Positions 30,437 to 42,875 of a stretch of 54,157 bases of DNA are shown here, in pieces. The stretch spans positions 20,907,219 to 20,961,375 of the forward strand of contig NC_088315.1 in assembly GCF_910592395.1 (NCBI RefSeq). Direction: 5' to 3'. This stretch comes from Lineus longissimus (taxonomy: Eukaryota; Nemertea; Pilidiophora; Heteronemertea; Lineidae). How positions within the stretch are numbered: position 1 is the stretch's first letter; every line of letters starts with the position of its first letter. The position numbers and the translations under genes are program-made. Under the pieces are notes generated by a model. The model was not told the DNA's origin and searched no databases. It worked only from the letters and a program-made list of their open reading frames with translations.

Positions 30437-31074
30437 ATTATGAGAGGTCATGTTATTGGCTAGTAGAAGGTTTGGCCTCTCAGTTTAGGATTATGAGAGG
30501 TCATGTTATTGGCTAGTAGAAGGTTTGGCCTCTCAGTTTAGGATTATGAGAGGTCATGTTATTGGCTAGTAGAAGGTTTGGCCTCTCAGTTTAGGATTAT
30601 GAGAGGTCATGTTATTGGCTAGTAGAAGGTTTGGCCTCTCAGTTTAGGATTATGAGAGGTCATGTTATTGGCTAGTAGAAGGTTTGGCCTCTCAGTTGAG
30701 GATTATGAGAGGTCATGTTATTGGCTAGTAGAAGGTTTGGCCTCTCAGTTTAGGATTATGAGAGGTCATGTTATTGGCTAGTAGAAGGTTTGGCCTCTCA
30801 GTTTAGGATTATGAGAGGTCATGTTATTGGCTAGTAGAAGGTTTGGCCTCTCAGTTGAGGATTATGAGAGGTCATGTTATTGGCTAGTAGAAGGTTTGGC
30901 CTCTCAGTTTAGGATTATGAGAGGTCATGTTATTGGCTAGTAGAAGGTTTGGCCTCTCAGTTTAGGATTATGAGAGGTCATGTTATTGGCTAGTAGAAGG
31001 TTTGGCCTCTCAGTTTAGGATTATGAGAGGTCATGTTATTGGCTAGTAGAAGGTTTGGCCTCTCAGTTTAGGAC
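30437..31074. repeat. 53-bp minisatellite with a stem-loop in each unit
   Basis: Twelve copies of a 53-bp unit containing TATGAGAGGTCATGTTATTG and AAGGTTTGGCCTCTCAGTTT. Each unit holds TGAGAGG and, 28 nt later, its complement CCTCTCA. Nearly all copies are identical; two read CAGTTGAGG for CAGTTTAGG. Confidence 0.96.
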
Positions 31075-32502
31075 CAGGTTATCTTTAACCATTCAAAAGT
31101 TTCGGTTAAAATATGTTAATTTTGTAGATTCTAATTTTCATCATGTCATCCAAATCATTCCATTTCGTTCATTTTGTTTCATTTTGGGTGAATACTGGTA
31201 TTCCTTTTCTTTTCGATTTCAATGGATAGTAGGAGGTGTTGGTGACGGCTAGACGACCCTGTCCACGGGCTGCTCTAGCTTCACATTTATTGGGACCCAC
31301 TTATTTTGACACCAAGGTTGAGCTTGATGAAGTGATCTGATGTACATGTTATGCCATACTTATTTGTTTAAAATGAGAGCGTTCATAGTTTGAGGACATT
31401 CAGTTGTCTTTTCATCAGACTTGAAGCAATGTGCTGCAGATTACATAAGAAGCTGTCTCAACTGGTGGAAACATTAGGTTTTTGAGTTTATATGTTGGAT
31501 CAATTTCTCTTCATTGTGAGCATTGACACGCACACTGACTGAATTAGGTCTTGACATAACAGATACCAAGTGAGGGGGGGAGGGGGGTGGCTGAAATCAC
31601 ATGAGGAGGAGCATGAGGAGCAAGAGTGAAAAGTTTTTCATATCTGGAATGTTGAAGATGCCATTTCGCAGCATTTCAGATGCAAAATATCCGGCTAATA
31701 CACTCCTAAGCAGAGCCTCCCATACTAACAGGAAGTAAATTCCAACGGCCCTATTCTTTGTTGTATAGGATGGACTAGTACACATATTAATGCCGTCGGG
31801 TATAGCCCGTTGTAAAATAGTTCATTCGAAATGAAATACCCTTTGTTACAATAGAATGTGATGAATGGACTCTACCTCCGGGAGACATAGCTTGCTCGTT
31901 TGTACCCTGTGTGACATAACATGCCGCGATTTTAATCTATCCTCTGTACCAGCCCCCCTGAAGCTCCTTGGTTTTCTGAACTATAGGCACCAGGTGTCGT
32001 TCGGTTCAGCTGTTTTGACTAAACCATTATTTATGATTTTGTGAGAGTATGGTTCAAATGGAAGCCTTTTCACTACACATGCTACATCCATATCAACAAC
32101 CTTGGTTTTCGGCCTATTGAGAAAAAAGTTGCTGAAGCGCCATTTTTTTGCAAGGATATTAGAAACTGAATGTCAATGTGGAATAGTTTTGATCTCCATT
32201 ATATCCATCATGATGTGCTGACATGTGTCTGGTGTTCATCCAGCAGATCCAGTGTGTATGTAGTCCAGTGTTGGCGGTGGTATATCTCATAGTTTCCATT
32301 TAAACCAACTTTGCAAAAAAACAATATTGGAAGTTGTTTTAAACTTGTATTTTTCTGTCCATTAAGTGGCAAATAAAAATATTATATTTCAATATATGTT
32401 GCTTTCTTGTCATTACTTGCCTTGCACTCACATTGATAAGGTCCTGAGTGACAGGCTGCGGACATGGTGTGTGTGGCGTAGTAATTATTACAGTTCCATG
32501 TA

Positions 32503-32745
32503 CAGTGGAACCCCAGTCAGCAACCACCCCTGTAACACGACCACCCCGCTATGACGACCAAGAATCGCTGGTCCCGAATGGTTTCCTCTCTAATTACCAT
32601 TACAAGGCCCCCGGTAACACGACCACTCCGGTACCCAGCCAGACCACGACCACTGGATTGGGCAGTCCCAATGACCAAATTCACCCCTCTAACCCGACCA
32701 AAGGGCCTAATTGCCGTACTCGGTCGCGACCGCGTCTCTAATTAA
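32503..32745. mobile_element. Pogo/Tigger-like MITE fragment
   Basis: Begins CAGTGGAACCCCAGTCAG directly after a TA dinucleotide, as pogo/Tigger termini do, and contains repeated subterminal motifs GTAACACGACCAC and ACCACGACCACTGG. No matching right terminus was found before 32760, so the copy is truncated. The call rests on the terminus and the TA site. Confidence 0.55.
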
Positions 32746-32818
32746 CCCGCCAATTAACATCTCGGCACACAGCTCTCTTGATTATCATAACACCACGGAC
32801 AGTGGCTATCCTGACATG

Positions 32819-33255
32819 AGGAAACCAGCCCTGTAAAATATTTAGTCGCCCTCCAACTTCAAGCACCCCGCTGATACTACACGCAGTGATGATCCGGCAT
32901 ATTTACCTTATCTACCTAATGGCCAGCGTAACCAGTGATAACACTCAAGTCATGATCACATGATGATGAACCTGGCCCTTACTGTCATGAGGCAAAATTA
33001 GAAGTAATTTGGTCGACTACAAAGCAACCAGGATGTGATAGCAAGATCGGTTATGTAACAACATATGATGACCTCAGCCTTTGGTCGGGCAACTCAGCAG
33101 GTTACCTGGCTCAGATAAGAGCTAAAGTCAATAAACTATTCCTCAGAAACTCTCCCCTCATCAAATATCCATCCCCCCCCCCCCCGGCATCTAAGGCATT
33201 TTCCATTAGTTGGTGGGGGATGGTTAGGAGATAATTTTTACAGGGCTGGTTTCCT
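32819..33255. mobile_element. 437-bp MITE, AGGAAACCAGCCCTGTAAAA termini, CATG target duplication
   Basis: A 20-bp perfect terminal inverted repeat: left AGGAAACCAGCCCTGTAAAA at 32819, and the exact reverse complement ending at 33255. Both sides are flanked by CATG (32815-32818 and 33256-33259). The interior has no open frame of note and includes a run of 13 C at 33173-33185. The superfamily is not assigned. Confidence 0.8.
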
Positions 33256-35251
33256 CATGAGAATCCATATGAAAACTTTTGTACAGGCAGTTACTATCAG
33301 TTGAAAACTAATGAACTGCGTTTTACTAACGTTTTTTGAATCAACTTATCACTGTGTTTTTTCATCATTCAGCCCTGTCTGTGTTAGACATGCTGGGTAC
33401 CGACAGCAAAAAATCAAGTGATTTGCATTAAGTCAGGCAGCGTTTTTTCACTGAACCCATTGGAACATTCTAAAATGTGGAATGATAACTGAAAAGACGA
33501 ATGCTGCCATGATTTCTGTTAAGGAATTGATTGCGGCAAATTTGTCTTGCTCCAGATGAAAATTTTTTTCGAGTCCAAATATTTTTTTACTTGTTTTTTT
33601 TCTGCTCAAAATTAAGAAACATCATCAGCATTATGGCTGCAAGAAACTGTATGCTGCAGCGACATCACACATCTGCAATCAGTTGCCCTCCTATTAGTCC
33701 TCGGCCACCTGGCCAAGAGACATTCCCACAGACAATGGAGTTGTCTGCAGTACAGATCAGGGCTCCAGGTCCAGCCTGTTTGTGGTCAGCGTGTGTTGTG
33801 CCCAGTTGGTTTGCGCAGTGCTGTCCTTGTCCAGGTTAGAAGTATTTCTTCCCACTGAGCAAGGACATCGCCAAACAAAGACCACCTTTGGCAACCTTTG
33901 TGGTTCTTCATTGCACATCATAAAATGTTGTGGTACCCAAGAGGCTCCTTGGCCAGCATTGCCGAACAAAAAGTGCATCACCAAATCACTGCATCTTTTA
34001 CCAAGTGTCCTAATGAGTACAGTCCCATCATAGAGTAAGTGCAGAGCAGCATCTGAGGTTGTGGGTGCATGTCACCGGATCAAGGAGAGTTCCATTGAAA
34101 TCATTCAGTCTACCAACTTGAAGCAAAATGAAACGACAAGAATGTTATATTATTTTGAATATCTATATATTAGTGACTTTACAATGAACAAATTGTTGCT
34201 CCACATCCATAACACCTTCCATCTAATAAATATTACCCGACACCATACAACTGTGATCACATCAATATGACAATCATTCACCACCTCGGTTGTCAAGCAT
34301 CAAGAAAGGTATGGCTACATCGGAGAACCTGTCAGAAAACCCTTTCCACTATCTGATTCCATGCAGGAATAGGGGAAGTATAGATGAATAAAGGACTAGT
34401 CCTCCAGTCATGCTAAATTTAATCATCAATAGAGGATGCTGGGACATAGTCATATGATTGTCACCTTCAAGGTTCAACTCACAAAATGCAGACAAAGTTT
34501 TACAAATAAATTAAATTAAAAATCCCAGCTCAGCTCTCCATCAACAAAAAACAACTTAATAGGCCACTTAATGCCAAAAAAGATGAGCATCCAATGAAAG
34601 CATTACTCACTCAACACATGCAACACGGTCTTCATTCATTCAATTTTGTCACAAAAAGATTTCACCACAAAAGATTATGATAGCCACAGATTTTGGCTAT
34701 AAACCGGTCAAGTATTTGACATTAAATGTGACAATATTCTCAGGATCTTCAGTGATAAAGATGTAACATGACTCGTTTAATTCGACACATGCCAGTTCAT
34801 ACAATTAATCGTGAGTAATATACAATGACTATTTGCCCAACTTTATTGGGTTTTACTCCATGTGATCAAATTCACAGACTAAGATAGAACAACAAATCTA
34901 CATAGAATAAAGACTCAAGTTTACATGTACATACATGTATGACCAGAGACAAGTTTTACTCCTCTTTATTCAACCTGCTCCACTCCAAGGATGAAAAGAG
35001 AGTAACATGCTGGCCAGGCAAACCTTTCTTTATATTTCACGTGGGCAGAACCTAAATGCAGATGAGCACAAAGAAATGGCCATTGATTCATCATGCACGC
35101 CATAATCAAGTATAGGTGGAGGCTGATCAAAGACAGGAACATGGAATTTGTCCATCAGCTTATCAGGGCAATCAATAGCCCAATTTGGTGAGGAAATGAT
35201 GCCAAATGTCTCACAATCTTGAAAGTCTCTTCGTGATATCATCATGCTATG

Positions 35252-38200
35252 TTATCTCTTTGTCTTCTTTGCATTCTTCATCATCGCCACCTTCCGTTTG
35301 GCCATCAGCTCCTCCTGTCTCATGTCCTCCAAATCTTCCTGTTTCCCGAGACGAGTGCTGAAAAATATCAAAGATACACTTCCAACTCCTAGCATTTCAA
35401 AGTGGTAACTAAAAGGTAGATGTATATGCCTGGTACGTACATCATGTGCTGGACCCAGGCATGGGATAGCCTTACTACATGTACTATCAGGGACAAGAAA
35501 GTAGGAGACAAGAATGGGTGATCTTGTGGAGACTGGGACAATGATAATCATTAAGTGAACATGAAATGAGGCCTGTCAGATTGTATTATTAGCTCACCTC
35601 CTTGCCTCCTCCTTCATCTGACTAGCAAAGTTGGTCTCCATGTTGTCAATGTCATCAATGCGCTCATTGCGGAATCTGAAAAAATCAGCAGGCTAGATTG
35701 AAGGCCAAAAATCAACATGATCAGACAATACTTTAGAAATCTTTCTGAGGGGTACAGCCAGCTTGGTACTGCAATAACATAGAGTTCTCTCTCCAAGGAG
35801 GACTTCCCTCCAATTAGAAGAAACATATGTCACACACTTCCACCACTTGTAAGAAAAAGGCCTCAACATCAGGATGCAATATGTCTGTTTTCAACAAATT
35901 CTGTCACTTCTTGCAGTATAATACCTCCCGACTCACTTCATGTATTTGAAGTGTCGAGTCATTAGCATCACTAACTTTCTGTCACTTCTTGCAGTATAAT
36001 ACCTCCCGACTCACTTCATGTATTTGAAGTGTCGAGTCATTAGCATCACTAACTTTCTGTCACTTCTTGCAGTATAATACCTCCCGACTCACTTCATGTA
36101 TTTGAAGTGTCGAGTCATTAGCATCACTAACTTTCTGTCACTTCTTGCAGTATAATACCTCCCGACTCACTTCATGTATTTGAAGTGTCGAGTCATTAGC
36201 ATCACTAACTTTCTGTCACTTCTTGCAGTATAATACCTCCCGACTCACTTCATGTATTTGAAGTGTCGAGTCATTAGCATCACTAACTTTCTGTCACTTC
36301 TTGCAGTATAATACCTCCCGACTCACTTCATGTATTTGAAGTGTCGAGTCATTAGCATCACTAACTTTCTTCTACAGAATTAAACTGATTCTCTAGAATT
36401 TAGAATACACTCCATGCTCTTTCTCTATTTGCCAGTCGACAGTAGCCATCAACCTGCGATTTGGTCAGTCGACAGTAGCCATCAACCTGCGATTTGGTCA
36501 GTCGACAGTAGCCATCTATCTGCGATTTGGCCAGTCGACAGTAGCCATCAACCTGCGATTTGGTCAGTCGACAGTAGCCATCAACCTGCGATTTGGCCAG
36601 TCGACAGTAGCCATCAATCTGCGATTTGGTCAGTCGACAGTAGCCATCAACCTGCGATTTGGTCAGTATTTAACTCTCACACTCAAACTACTTACTTTCG
36701 TTTATCATAACCGAATATTTCTCTGATATATTTCGAGACTCCTGCTTGCCCCTCCACTGGTCCGTCATCAATAAAGTTATCCAAGTCATCACTGTAGTCA
36801 TCCTCGTAATCATCTTCAAATATCTCCTCATCGTCGTATTTTCTTTTCACTGGAATGAAACAAATATATGCATCAACCCACAATTCGTTGATGATTTCAC
36901 CAAGTGACAAATCAGCAAATTTTTCATTTTGAGAAAACTCCATTCAAAGATTCCGTATAGTTTGAATGACTCATGAAACAGTATGCACGAAATGCATGAT
37001 TAGAGGGTAAAGCGTTATAGAATTGACATGGCTTTGAATACCACCATGATAATTAGTGTGTAAATAGACATGGCTAGTACAACTCAGATGGCGCTGATAT
37101 CTAAATTTCACAAAAAATAGCAGACTAGCCACTTCGTGAAATCATCGATGAATTGATACGTAGTTGATAAATGAAGAGTCGCATCACAACAGAAAGACAG
37201 CGTCTTCTATCAAGTTAAGTCAGCTAAAAATTCCACCAACCAAGTACAAGTACCAGTTCTCTCCATCAATGAATGTCAGAAACAAGTGGCATTCTTTCAC
37301 ATAACACCAGTCTCCAAATGATAAGCAGGTTAGTGTTTTGCACAAGGGCCTACATTGTAGTAGGATTCTCCTGGTTTCCCAACCATTAGGCTACCGGTTA
37401 CTAATACTCCCAAACCATTAGGCTACCGGTTACTAATACTCCCAAACCATTAGGCTACCGGTTACCAATACTCCCAACCATTAGGCTACCGGTTACCAAT
37501 ACTCCCAAACCCTTAGGCTACCGGTTACCAATACTCCCAAACCATTAGGCTACCGGTTACTAATACTCCCAAACCATTAGGCTACCAGTTACTAATACTC
37601 CCAAACTTACCTGGTCGATTTTTGTTCATCTTTTTATAGATCCTGTCCCAGGCTGAGAGATGTTGTTCTGGTTCGTCCTCAGAGTCACTCTTTTGTTTGC
37701 TGGATGCCGGGCGACAGATGAGAACATTCTCGCGTGTTTCAGCATACTTTTTCTGCGGCAACTGCACAGGTCTCCCACCACTAGGTGGGGCAGTTTTAAC
37801 ACCAGGACGGGACAGAGATGGTTTTGATGATGCACCATTTGTTTTTACTTTAAGAATAGCACCATTGCCCTTTGGCTCCACCTTGTTGGACGGCATCTCT
37901 CTTGCTCGAGAGATTTGTGATTTGACAGTGTCTGTACTAATAGGAACTGAACCTTTTTTTGAAGCAGCCGAACTATACTTCTCTTGGTATTCCTTAGTCT
38001 GCTTTCTAGCGAGACGGTCCTTTTCTTCCTGGGTCATGGGACGGTCTTCTGGCACTTTGTGCCAATCCTTCTCAGCACCACTCACACTCCCCACACCTTT
38101 ATCTTTATTCTGAGCAAGTTTTAAAATGTCTTGAAATGACATAGGAGCCTTTGCCCTAGATTGGTGGGCCCTTTTGACCATCTTCGTTTTACCCTTTGAA

Positions 38201-41200
38201 GCAAGGGTTTTTTCTCGTTGCCTCTCTTGCTCCCTTTTTTGAATCAAGCGTTTGGCATTATCTGTAATCCTCTCCTTTCTATGACTATCCCGACTCTCTT
38301 TTGCCGTACTCGCCAAATGGTTTCCATCCTTTGATCCCTTTTCTTTAAAAGTTGTAAATAAACTTGGTTTTTCCTTAGCTGCACTTTTATGAGAGTTTCT
38401 GGCTGACGGATGGATTAGTTTTGTAGTGATCTTAGTGCTCACCCTCAATTCGGATTCAGATTTTCCATCAGCTTTCATACCACCTTGAGAGATTTTTGGA
38501 ATCTTTATATGTTCTGGTTTCCTTTTTTCTGGTGTGTGCAACTGAATACCATTAGCACCCTTTGCATGCTTCTTTGAGTTGACATACTGCTGCATATACT
38601 CTTGGCATTTTTCAGCCTTCTTTTTCTCTGCGAATTCTGGAAAAATAGATATAATGAGTAACTGGAAACTGAAAACACTCAAAAACTCTTGGCAATACGA
38701 CAGGGAACACCTCACCAAAACACACTGTTACAAGTCGCGGATAACGCTGAATACATCTGCACTGCGGACGAATTGGACCGACCTCGTCCTGTCTCCAGGT
38801 ACCACTTCCAATAGCTATTTGACTAGCTCCGCTGACCTTTTCAGCGGAGCTAAAAAGATAACAAGAAAAAGAAGGAAAATGACCGCGTGCGAGATCCCGT
38901 ACAAGATGGAGATTTTCTTCACCCCTCATAATGTGTTAAAATTCCATGTCACCTGGTATGCTATTATTACCTGCTGACCTTTACCATTTGAAGGATTATG
39001 ATTCGGTAACAGAAAACTGCCCGAGAGTTTGGAATCCTAAACGCCAATTGGCTAATCCTCCAGCCCCACGAATTCCCGCTATTTGAGGCAGTTTCAATAG
39101 CCAGACACAACTGTGGTTAACTGACCAGAACATCAACCCTTTTGAAAGGCAGCTATTAAGGGGAGCGCACACGCCTTGTGCATCCATTCTAATTCATTAT
39201 ATGGGCTACTGGGAACAAGGTTTGAGGACGGACATAGTCCCTCAAACTCTTATACCTTTCGTCATTGCCATAGGTTGCAATAGGTCTACTATAAACTGGT
39301 CCTTGTGATCAGAAAATATGACAAGATCTTATTTGGAATGTTTGACTGTAACTATTTTCAACATTGGGTGTTTACTGTGTAGCTTACCTTTGTGTTTTTG
39401 TTCCTTCTCCTTTTTCTCAAGGAATGCTCTAACTGCTGCCGACTGTACACCAACTAGTTTCTTCTTCACTTCCCTGCTTGGAGGAGGAACCGATGTATCA
39501 TATCTCTTACCGACTGTAACAACCTGCAGTTGAAGAATCAACACTTTTTTATACATATATCAGGGGAAGTGGGTTTCAACATTGTTTGGCTTTGGGAAAG
39601 AACCGTTCTGACAAACAGATCACTAGGTTACATTAAAAATGGGTTAGGTACATTTCTTGTTCGTTGCAAATATGACTTTCATTCCTGGATACCCATTAGA
39701 AGAAGCCTTTGACTTAGAGAGCCCCAACAAACCAGGGAACAATGAAAGATTGTGTTGTGGTTGCAACCAACATGTACTTTTGTTTGTTGTGCCTACAAGG
39801 TTTGTTTCTGGCTCTGAATGGCCATTGCCCACTGTCACTGGGACGATCAGCACCAATCAATGGCGATCCAAAGCAACATGATCATATCAATAGTTATATC
39901 GGAAATTGTACTGTCCAAGTCATGTAAGAAAAACATAAGAAGAATTGCAATTGCTTTGGCGCGCCACACCAACCAGCACACTCAGTCAACATTGAGTCGT
40001 TGATGCACACAAACACAGACTTTTTGAGCTCTTTGAGCTTTTTGAGCGAATCACCGGAAGATGCTGTCCAGCTGGGCTTAAGTCATGTAAGTATGAATTT
40101 GATGGGTTTTTCAAGCAGTTATCTGGACAAGAGACATTTTCATGACAAACCAATATTATTTATTATCAAATGAAAAATCATATTGTGATATTGTAACATA
40201 TTTTCCCCAAAATTTCCACACAAAAAAGGTGGGTTGCATCATGTGAGGAAGGGCAGAAGGATGCAGGCCAAACAAATGCATGCTGTTTTGGAAATCTAAA
40301 TGAAGTTACGTCAAGAACACAATTTTACCCTCCTCATCCTTGGAGATAGTGCGAAGCGTTACGCAATCATATAGCCATGTCATGAGAAGATTGTGCATCA
40401 TATATCACAATTTTTTTATGGGCATTAACGTCATGGGCGTATGGCAATACATAGCGCATCAGAACCTTACTAAAAAAATGTACCATTGGCTAAGGTCCTG
40501 TAAGGTATTTGTAGGGTATTCTATGGTAAATGAAGGAGTAACTTGGTCCTCCCTCATTTACCCTACAATATCGCGCAACGTTAGACGCAAGTATACTTGT
40601 GTTTGATGTAATGAGAAGCGTTACGACAGAAGTCAAATGATCAGCGATCCTGTTTGGTCAAATGGAGCTGGTGGTATAATTGTGGGCGGGTCATTAAATG
40701 AATTGGTCAATCGTTGCTCATGTCTCTGGTGCAGAAGATCTGTTCTCTTCCACGGGATCCTACAGTATAGGCACAATGAACAAAAGAACATGTGGTGTGC
40801 GACAATGTCCAGGCGGTCTTTTGTTTGTTGCTTCTTTGTTGTGGCCAGTAGTGGCTTCCTCCGCCTCGTGTAAGGGCCTCCGATTTATACGAGACTTAAG
40901 TGGTTTGGCCAAGATGTTTCGGCGGTACATTTTTGAGTATAGTCTCACGAATATCGGACATATGACCTTCCAAGAAAACGCTGCGTTGTACTCGCATCCA
41001 AATGGAGCATATTTGGCGGGAGCATTACAGGACAAATCCAGTATGTGCGAGACTACTCAAAACATACATATAACATAGTATACCGCCACAACTTCTGGGC
41101 CAACTTCTTAAGTCTCGTATTGCACTGTAGGCCTAGTGACAGCGTCATAGAGCCTACGCCCGAGAGTGATGTCCCTAAAAACTTATGATTATATCTGTAT

Positions 41201-41383
41201 AGTGTATAGGCCTACTGACATGACCGAGTCTGATGTAGCCATGACATGATGACACATCATACATAAAGAAAATTATAAAAAATTTGTGTTCATTTCAAAC
41301 CCAATATCATCAGATAAACCTACGCTTTTTTCAACATTTTGTTGCTTTTTTGAGGCGAGGGATAGAAGCTTTCTGAAGTCCAT
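35252..41383 (-). CDS. SPTY2D1: SPTY2D1 / SPT2 histone chaperone homologue
   Basis: Exons in transcript order: 41383-41324, 39523-39388, 38636-37611, 36849-36696, 35675-35598, 35357-35252 (stop TAA at 35254-35252). Total 1560 nt, 519 residues. The N-terminus MDFRKLLSLASKKQ is the conserved SPT2 start, and a second related motif MSFQDILKLAQNK lies near residue 230. Exon 2 carries GVQSAAVRAFLEKKEKE. The long third exon is basic, lysine- and serine-rich and of low complexity. The C-terminal SPT2 domain (about 409-519) has an acidic run (EIFEDDYEDDYSDDLDNF), then KYIREIFGYDKRKFRNERID, and ends in a basic tail KRKVAMMKNAKKTKR. In yeast and vertebrates this domain binds the H3-H4 tetramer and keeps old histones on transcribed genes; the same is inferred here. 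The intron 1 donor is GTAGGT. A possible polyadenylation signal (minus-strand AATAAA) is at 34970-34965. This is the gene nearest the telomere, about 9 kb away. Confidence 0.95.
35895..36371. repeat. 78-bp minisatellite in SPTY2D1 intron 4
   Basis: Six essentially identical copies of a 78-bp unit (TCTGTCACTTCTTGCAGTAT, then CCTCCCGACTCACTTCATGT). Each contains the hairpin CACTTCA-TGTATT-TGAAGTG. Located between SPTY2D1 exons 36849-36696 and 35675-35598. Confidence 0.96.
36431..36665. repeat. 33-bp minisatellite in SPTY2D1 intron 4
   Basis: Seven copies of CAGTCGACAGTAGCCATCAA plus CCTGCGATTTGGT, with a T/C change at the last position and minor variants. It ends 31 bp before the 3' edge of exon 36849-36696 and starts 60 bp after the 78-bp array. 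The 33-bp period makes an 11-residue pseudo-repeat on the plus strand. Confidence 0.95.
37380..37608. repeat. 32-bp minisatellite abutting an SPTY2D1 splice donor
   Basis: Seven copies of AACCATTAGGCTACCGGTTA plus CTAATACTCCCA (some ACCAATACT). The array runs up to within a few bases of the donor of SPTY2D1 exon 3 (exon ends at 37611, GT at 37610-37609). Confidence 0.95.
38637..39387. other. SPTY2D1 intron 2, with a perfect 12-bp-arm hairpin
   Basis: Intronic sequence with no exon. At 38824-38852, TAGCTCCGCTGA, CCTTT, TCAGCGGAGCTA form a perfect hairpin with 12-bp arms and a 5-nt loop. Confidence 0.7.
39524..41323. other. SPTY2D1 intron 1, no features seen
   Basis: 1.8 kb between exons 41383-41324 and 39523-39388. 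The longest open frame (40698-41078, plus, 126 codons) resembles nothing known. A segment at 40495-40575 (GTATTTGTAGGGTATTCTAT) is an inverted relative of 22496-22545, so it belongs to a dispersed repeat. Confidence 0.55.
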
Positions 41384-41667
41384 CGCTGGGTTTCGTCACG
41401 AAAGCATCAGTAAAATCGGCAAAGGGTAAAACTTGATCAGATCAGCATTTTCGCGATTTGTTACATCTTTCATCCAATCCAACATATCCAAGGGGTCACG
41501 CTGATACTTCGTCCCCAAAGCCAAAGGACGGAGTGCGAGGTGCCGATTGCGAATGATTGGTTGCCGAAACAATGGCCTGATTGGTGGGCTAGCCTTGTGA
41601 CGTCAAACTATTTTTACACCGAGGGGTTTTCCTGTTTTTCAACATGGACGATTTGAGTCTCATTTTT

Positions 41668-41718
41668 AGCTCACCTCTTAGCAGAGGTGAGCTTATCCCA
41701 TACCGTGGCGTCCGTCGT

Positions 41719-41811
<93 letters not shown>

Positions 41812-42865
41812 GCGTCGTCGTCGTCGTCGTCGTCGTCCGTCGTCCGTTAGCAGGGCACGTTTCGTAACTGTTAGAGCTATTGAGTTGAAACTTGGTACAC
41901 ATGTACCCTTATGTAATGACACCTTGGAGACCAAGTTTCGGTCCGATTCGTTTCATGGTTTGGCCACCAGGGGGCCAAACGTTAAAAGTGAAAATATGCA
42001 ATATCTCCCTTAATAGTAGTTGGGAAATTTTGAAAACAATATGGTAGGTACTTCTAGCAAAGGTGCATCATATATCCTCCGGGTTTTTGATTTGACCTCC
42101 TTTTCAAGGTCACAGAGGTCAAATGGTGTAAATTGGCCGTTAGGATGTAACGATGGCACGTTTCTAAACTGCAATGACTATTGATACCAAATTTGGTACA
42201 CATTTACCCCTTAGTCAGGTGATCTCAGGGACCGAAGTTTGGTCCAATATGATTCACCACTTGACCACCAGGGGGCAAAATCCAAAAACCTTAAAAATGT
42301 GATTATTCCTTAACTTCTTGCCCGATTGCCACCAATTTGATATCATGGGTACATCTAACCACCATACAGTATATGTCACACAGGTTTTTAATTTGACCTT
42401 CTTGTCAAGGTCACATAGGTCAAATGGCGTAAATTCGCCGTCAGGCCGTAACTATGGCACGTTTCTTAACTGCAATGACTGTTGATCACAAATTAAGGAC
42501 ACATGTACCCCTTGGTCAGGTGATCTCAGGTACCGAAGTTTGGTGCGATCTGATTTGCCGTTTGGCCTCCAGGGAGGGGGCCAAATCCTAAATTCTTCAA
42601 AATGCCATTATTCCCAGTAATGACTTGCCCGATTGGCACCAATTTTATATCATAGGTACATCTAATTCTAACAACCATTCAATGTGTCACCCGGGTCTTC
42701 TTTGATTTGACCTACTTTTCAAGGTCACAGAGGTCGAATGTACTGTAAATTGGCCATTTTGGGGAAATTGTAATTGCTTGGACCTACATCAAACCTAACA
42801 CTACATGACACAATACCATGCTCTTTATCCATCTTAACTCCACATGAGGTGAGCACAATGGCCCT
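41668..42865. mobile_element. (CGT)n-headed non-autonomous element with three ~300-bp internal units
   Basis: Opens with the palindrome AGCTCACCTC-TTAGCA-GAGGTGAGCT (41669-41694), then a CGT trinucleotide tract (41709-41847, one GGC interruption). Three ~300-bp diverged direct units follow. They are marked by GCACGTTTC(G/T/C)TAACTG-type sequence at about 41856, 42157 and 42457, each followed by GGTACACATGTACCC-like and CCACCAGGGGGC-like segments. Ends near ATGAGGTGAGCACAATGGCC. Repeats with an AGCTCACCT/AGGTGAGCT frame and a CGT/GTC tract are widespread in marine invertebrate genomes. The boundaries are estimates. Confidence 0.75.
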
Positions 42866-42875
42866 GGCCATTTCA

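Larger units (their letters stand above)
29286..35251. other. Intergenic region between DNAJC25 and SPTY2D1
   Basis: The two genes are convergent. The DNAJC25 polyadenylation signal is at 29437 and the SPTY2D1 one probably at 34970-34965. Between them lie the 53-bp array (30437-31074), a pogo-like fragment (32503-32745) and a 437-bp MITE (32819-33255) containing a C homopolymer at 33173-33185. From 33.3 to 35.2 kb nothing was recognised; small open frames there lack family resemblance. Confidence 0.55.

Noticed and set aside
35895-36371. Regular 78-bp direct repeats as a CRISPR array
   Set aside because: There are no variable spacers; the whole unit repeats, and the setting is a eukaryotic intron.
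40698-41078. 126-codon plus-strand frame in SPTY2D1 intron 1
   Set aside because: No family resemblance, antisense to an intron, and length within chance expectation for this much sequence.
41644-41669. ATGGACGATTTGAGTCTC as the start of a plus-strand gene divergent from SPTY2D1
   Set aside because: The frame enters the CGT element at once and no downstream exon could be joined to it.
41671-42013. Arg-rich, Ser-rich and Thr-rich frames on both strands
   Set aside because: They are the six-frame reading of a CGT trinucleotide tract.
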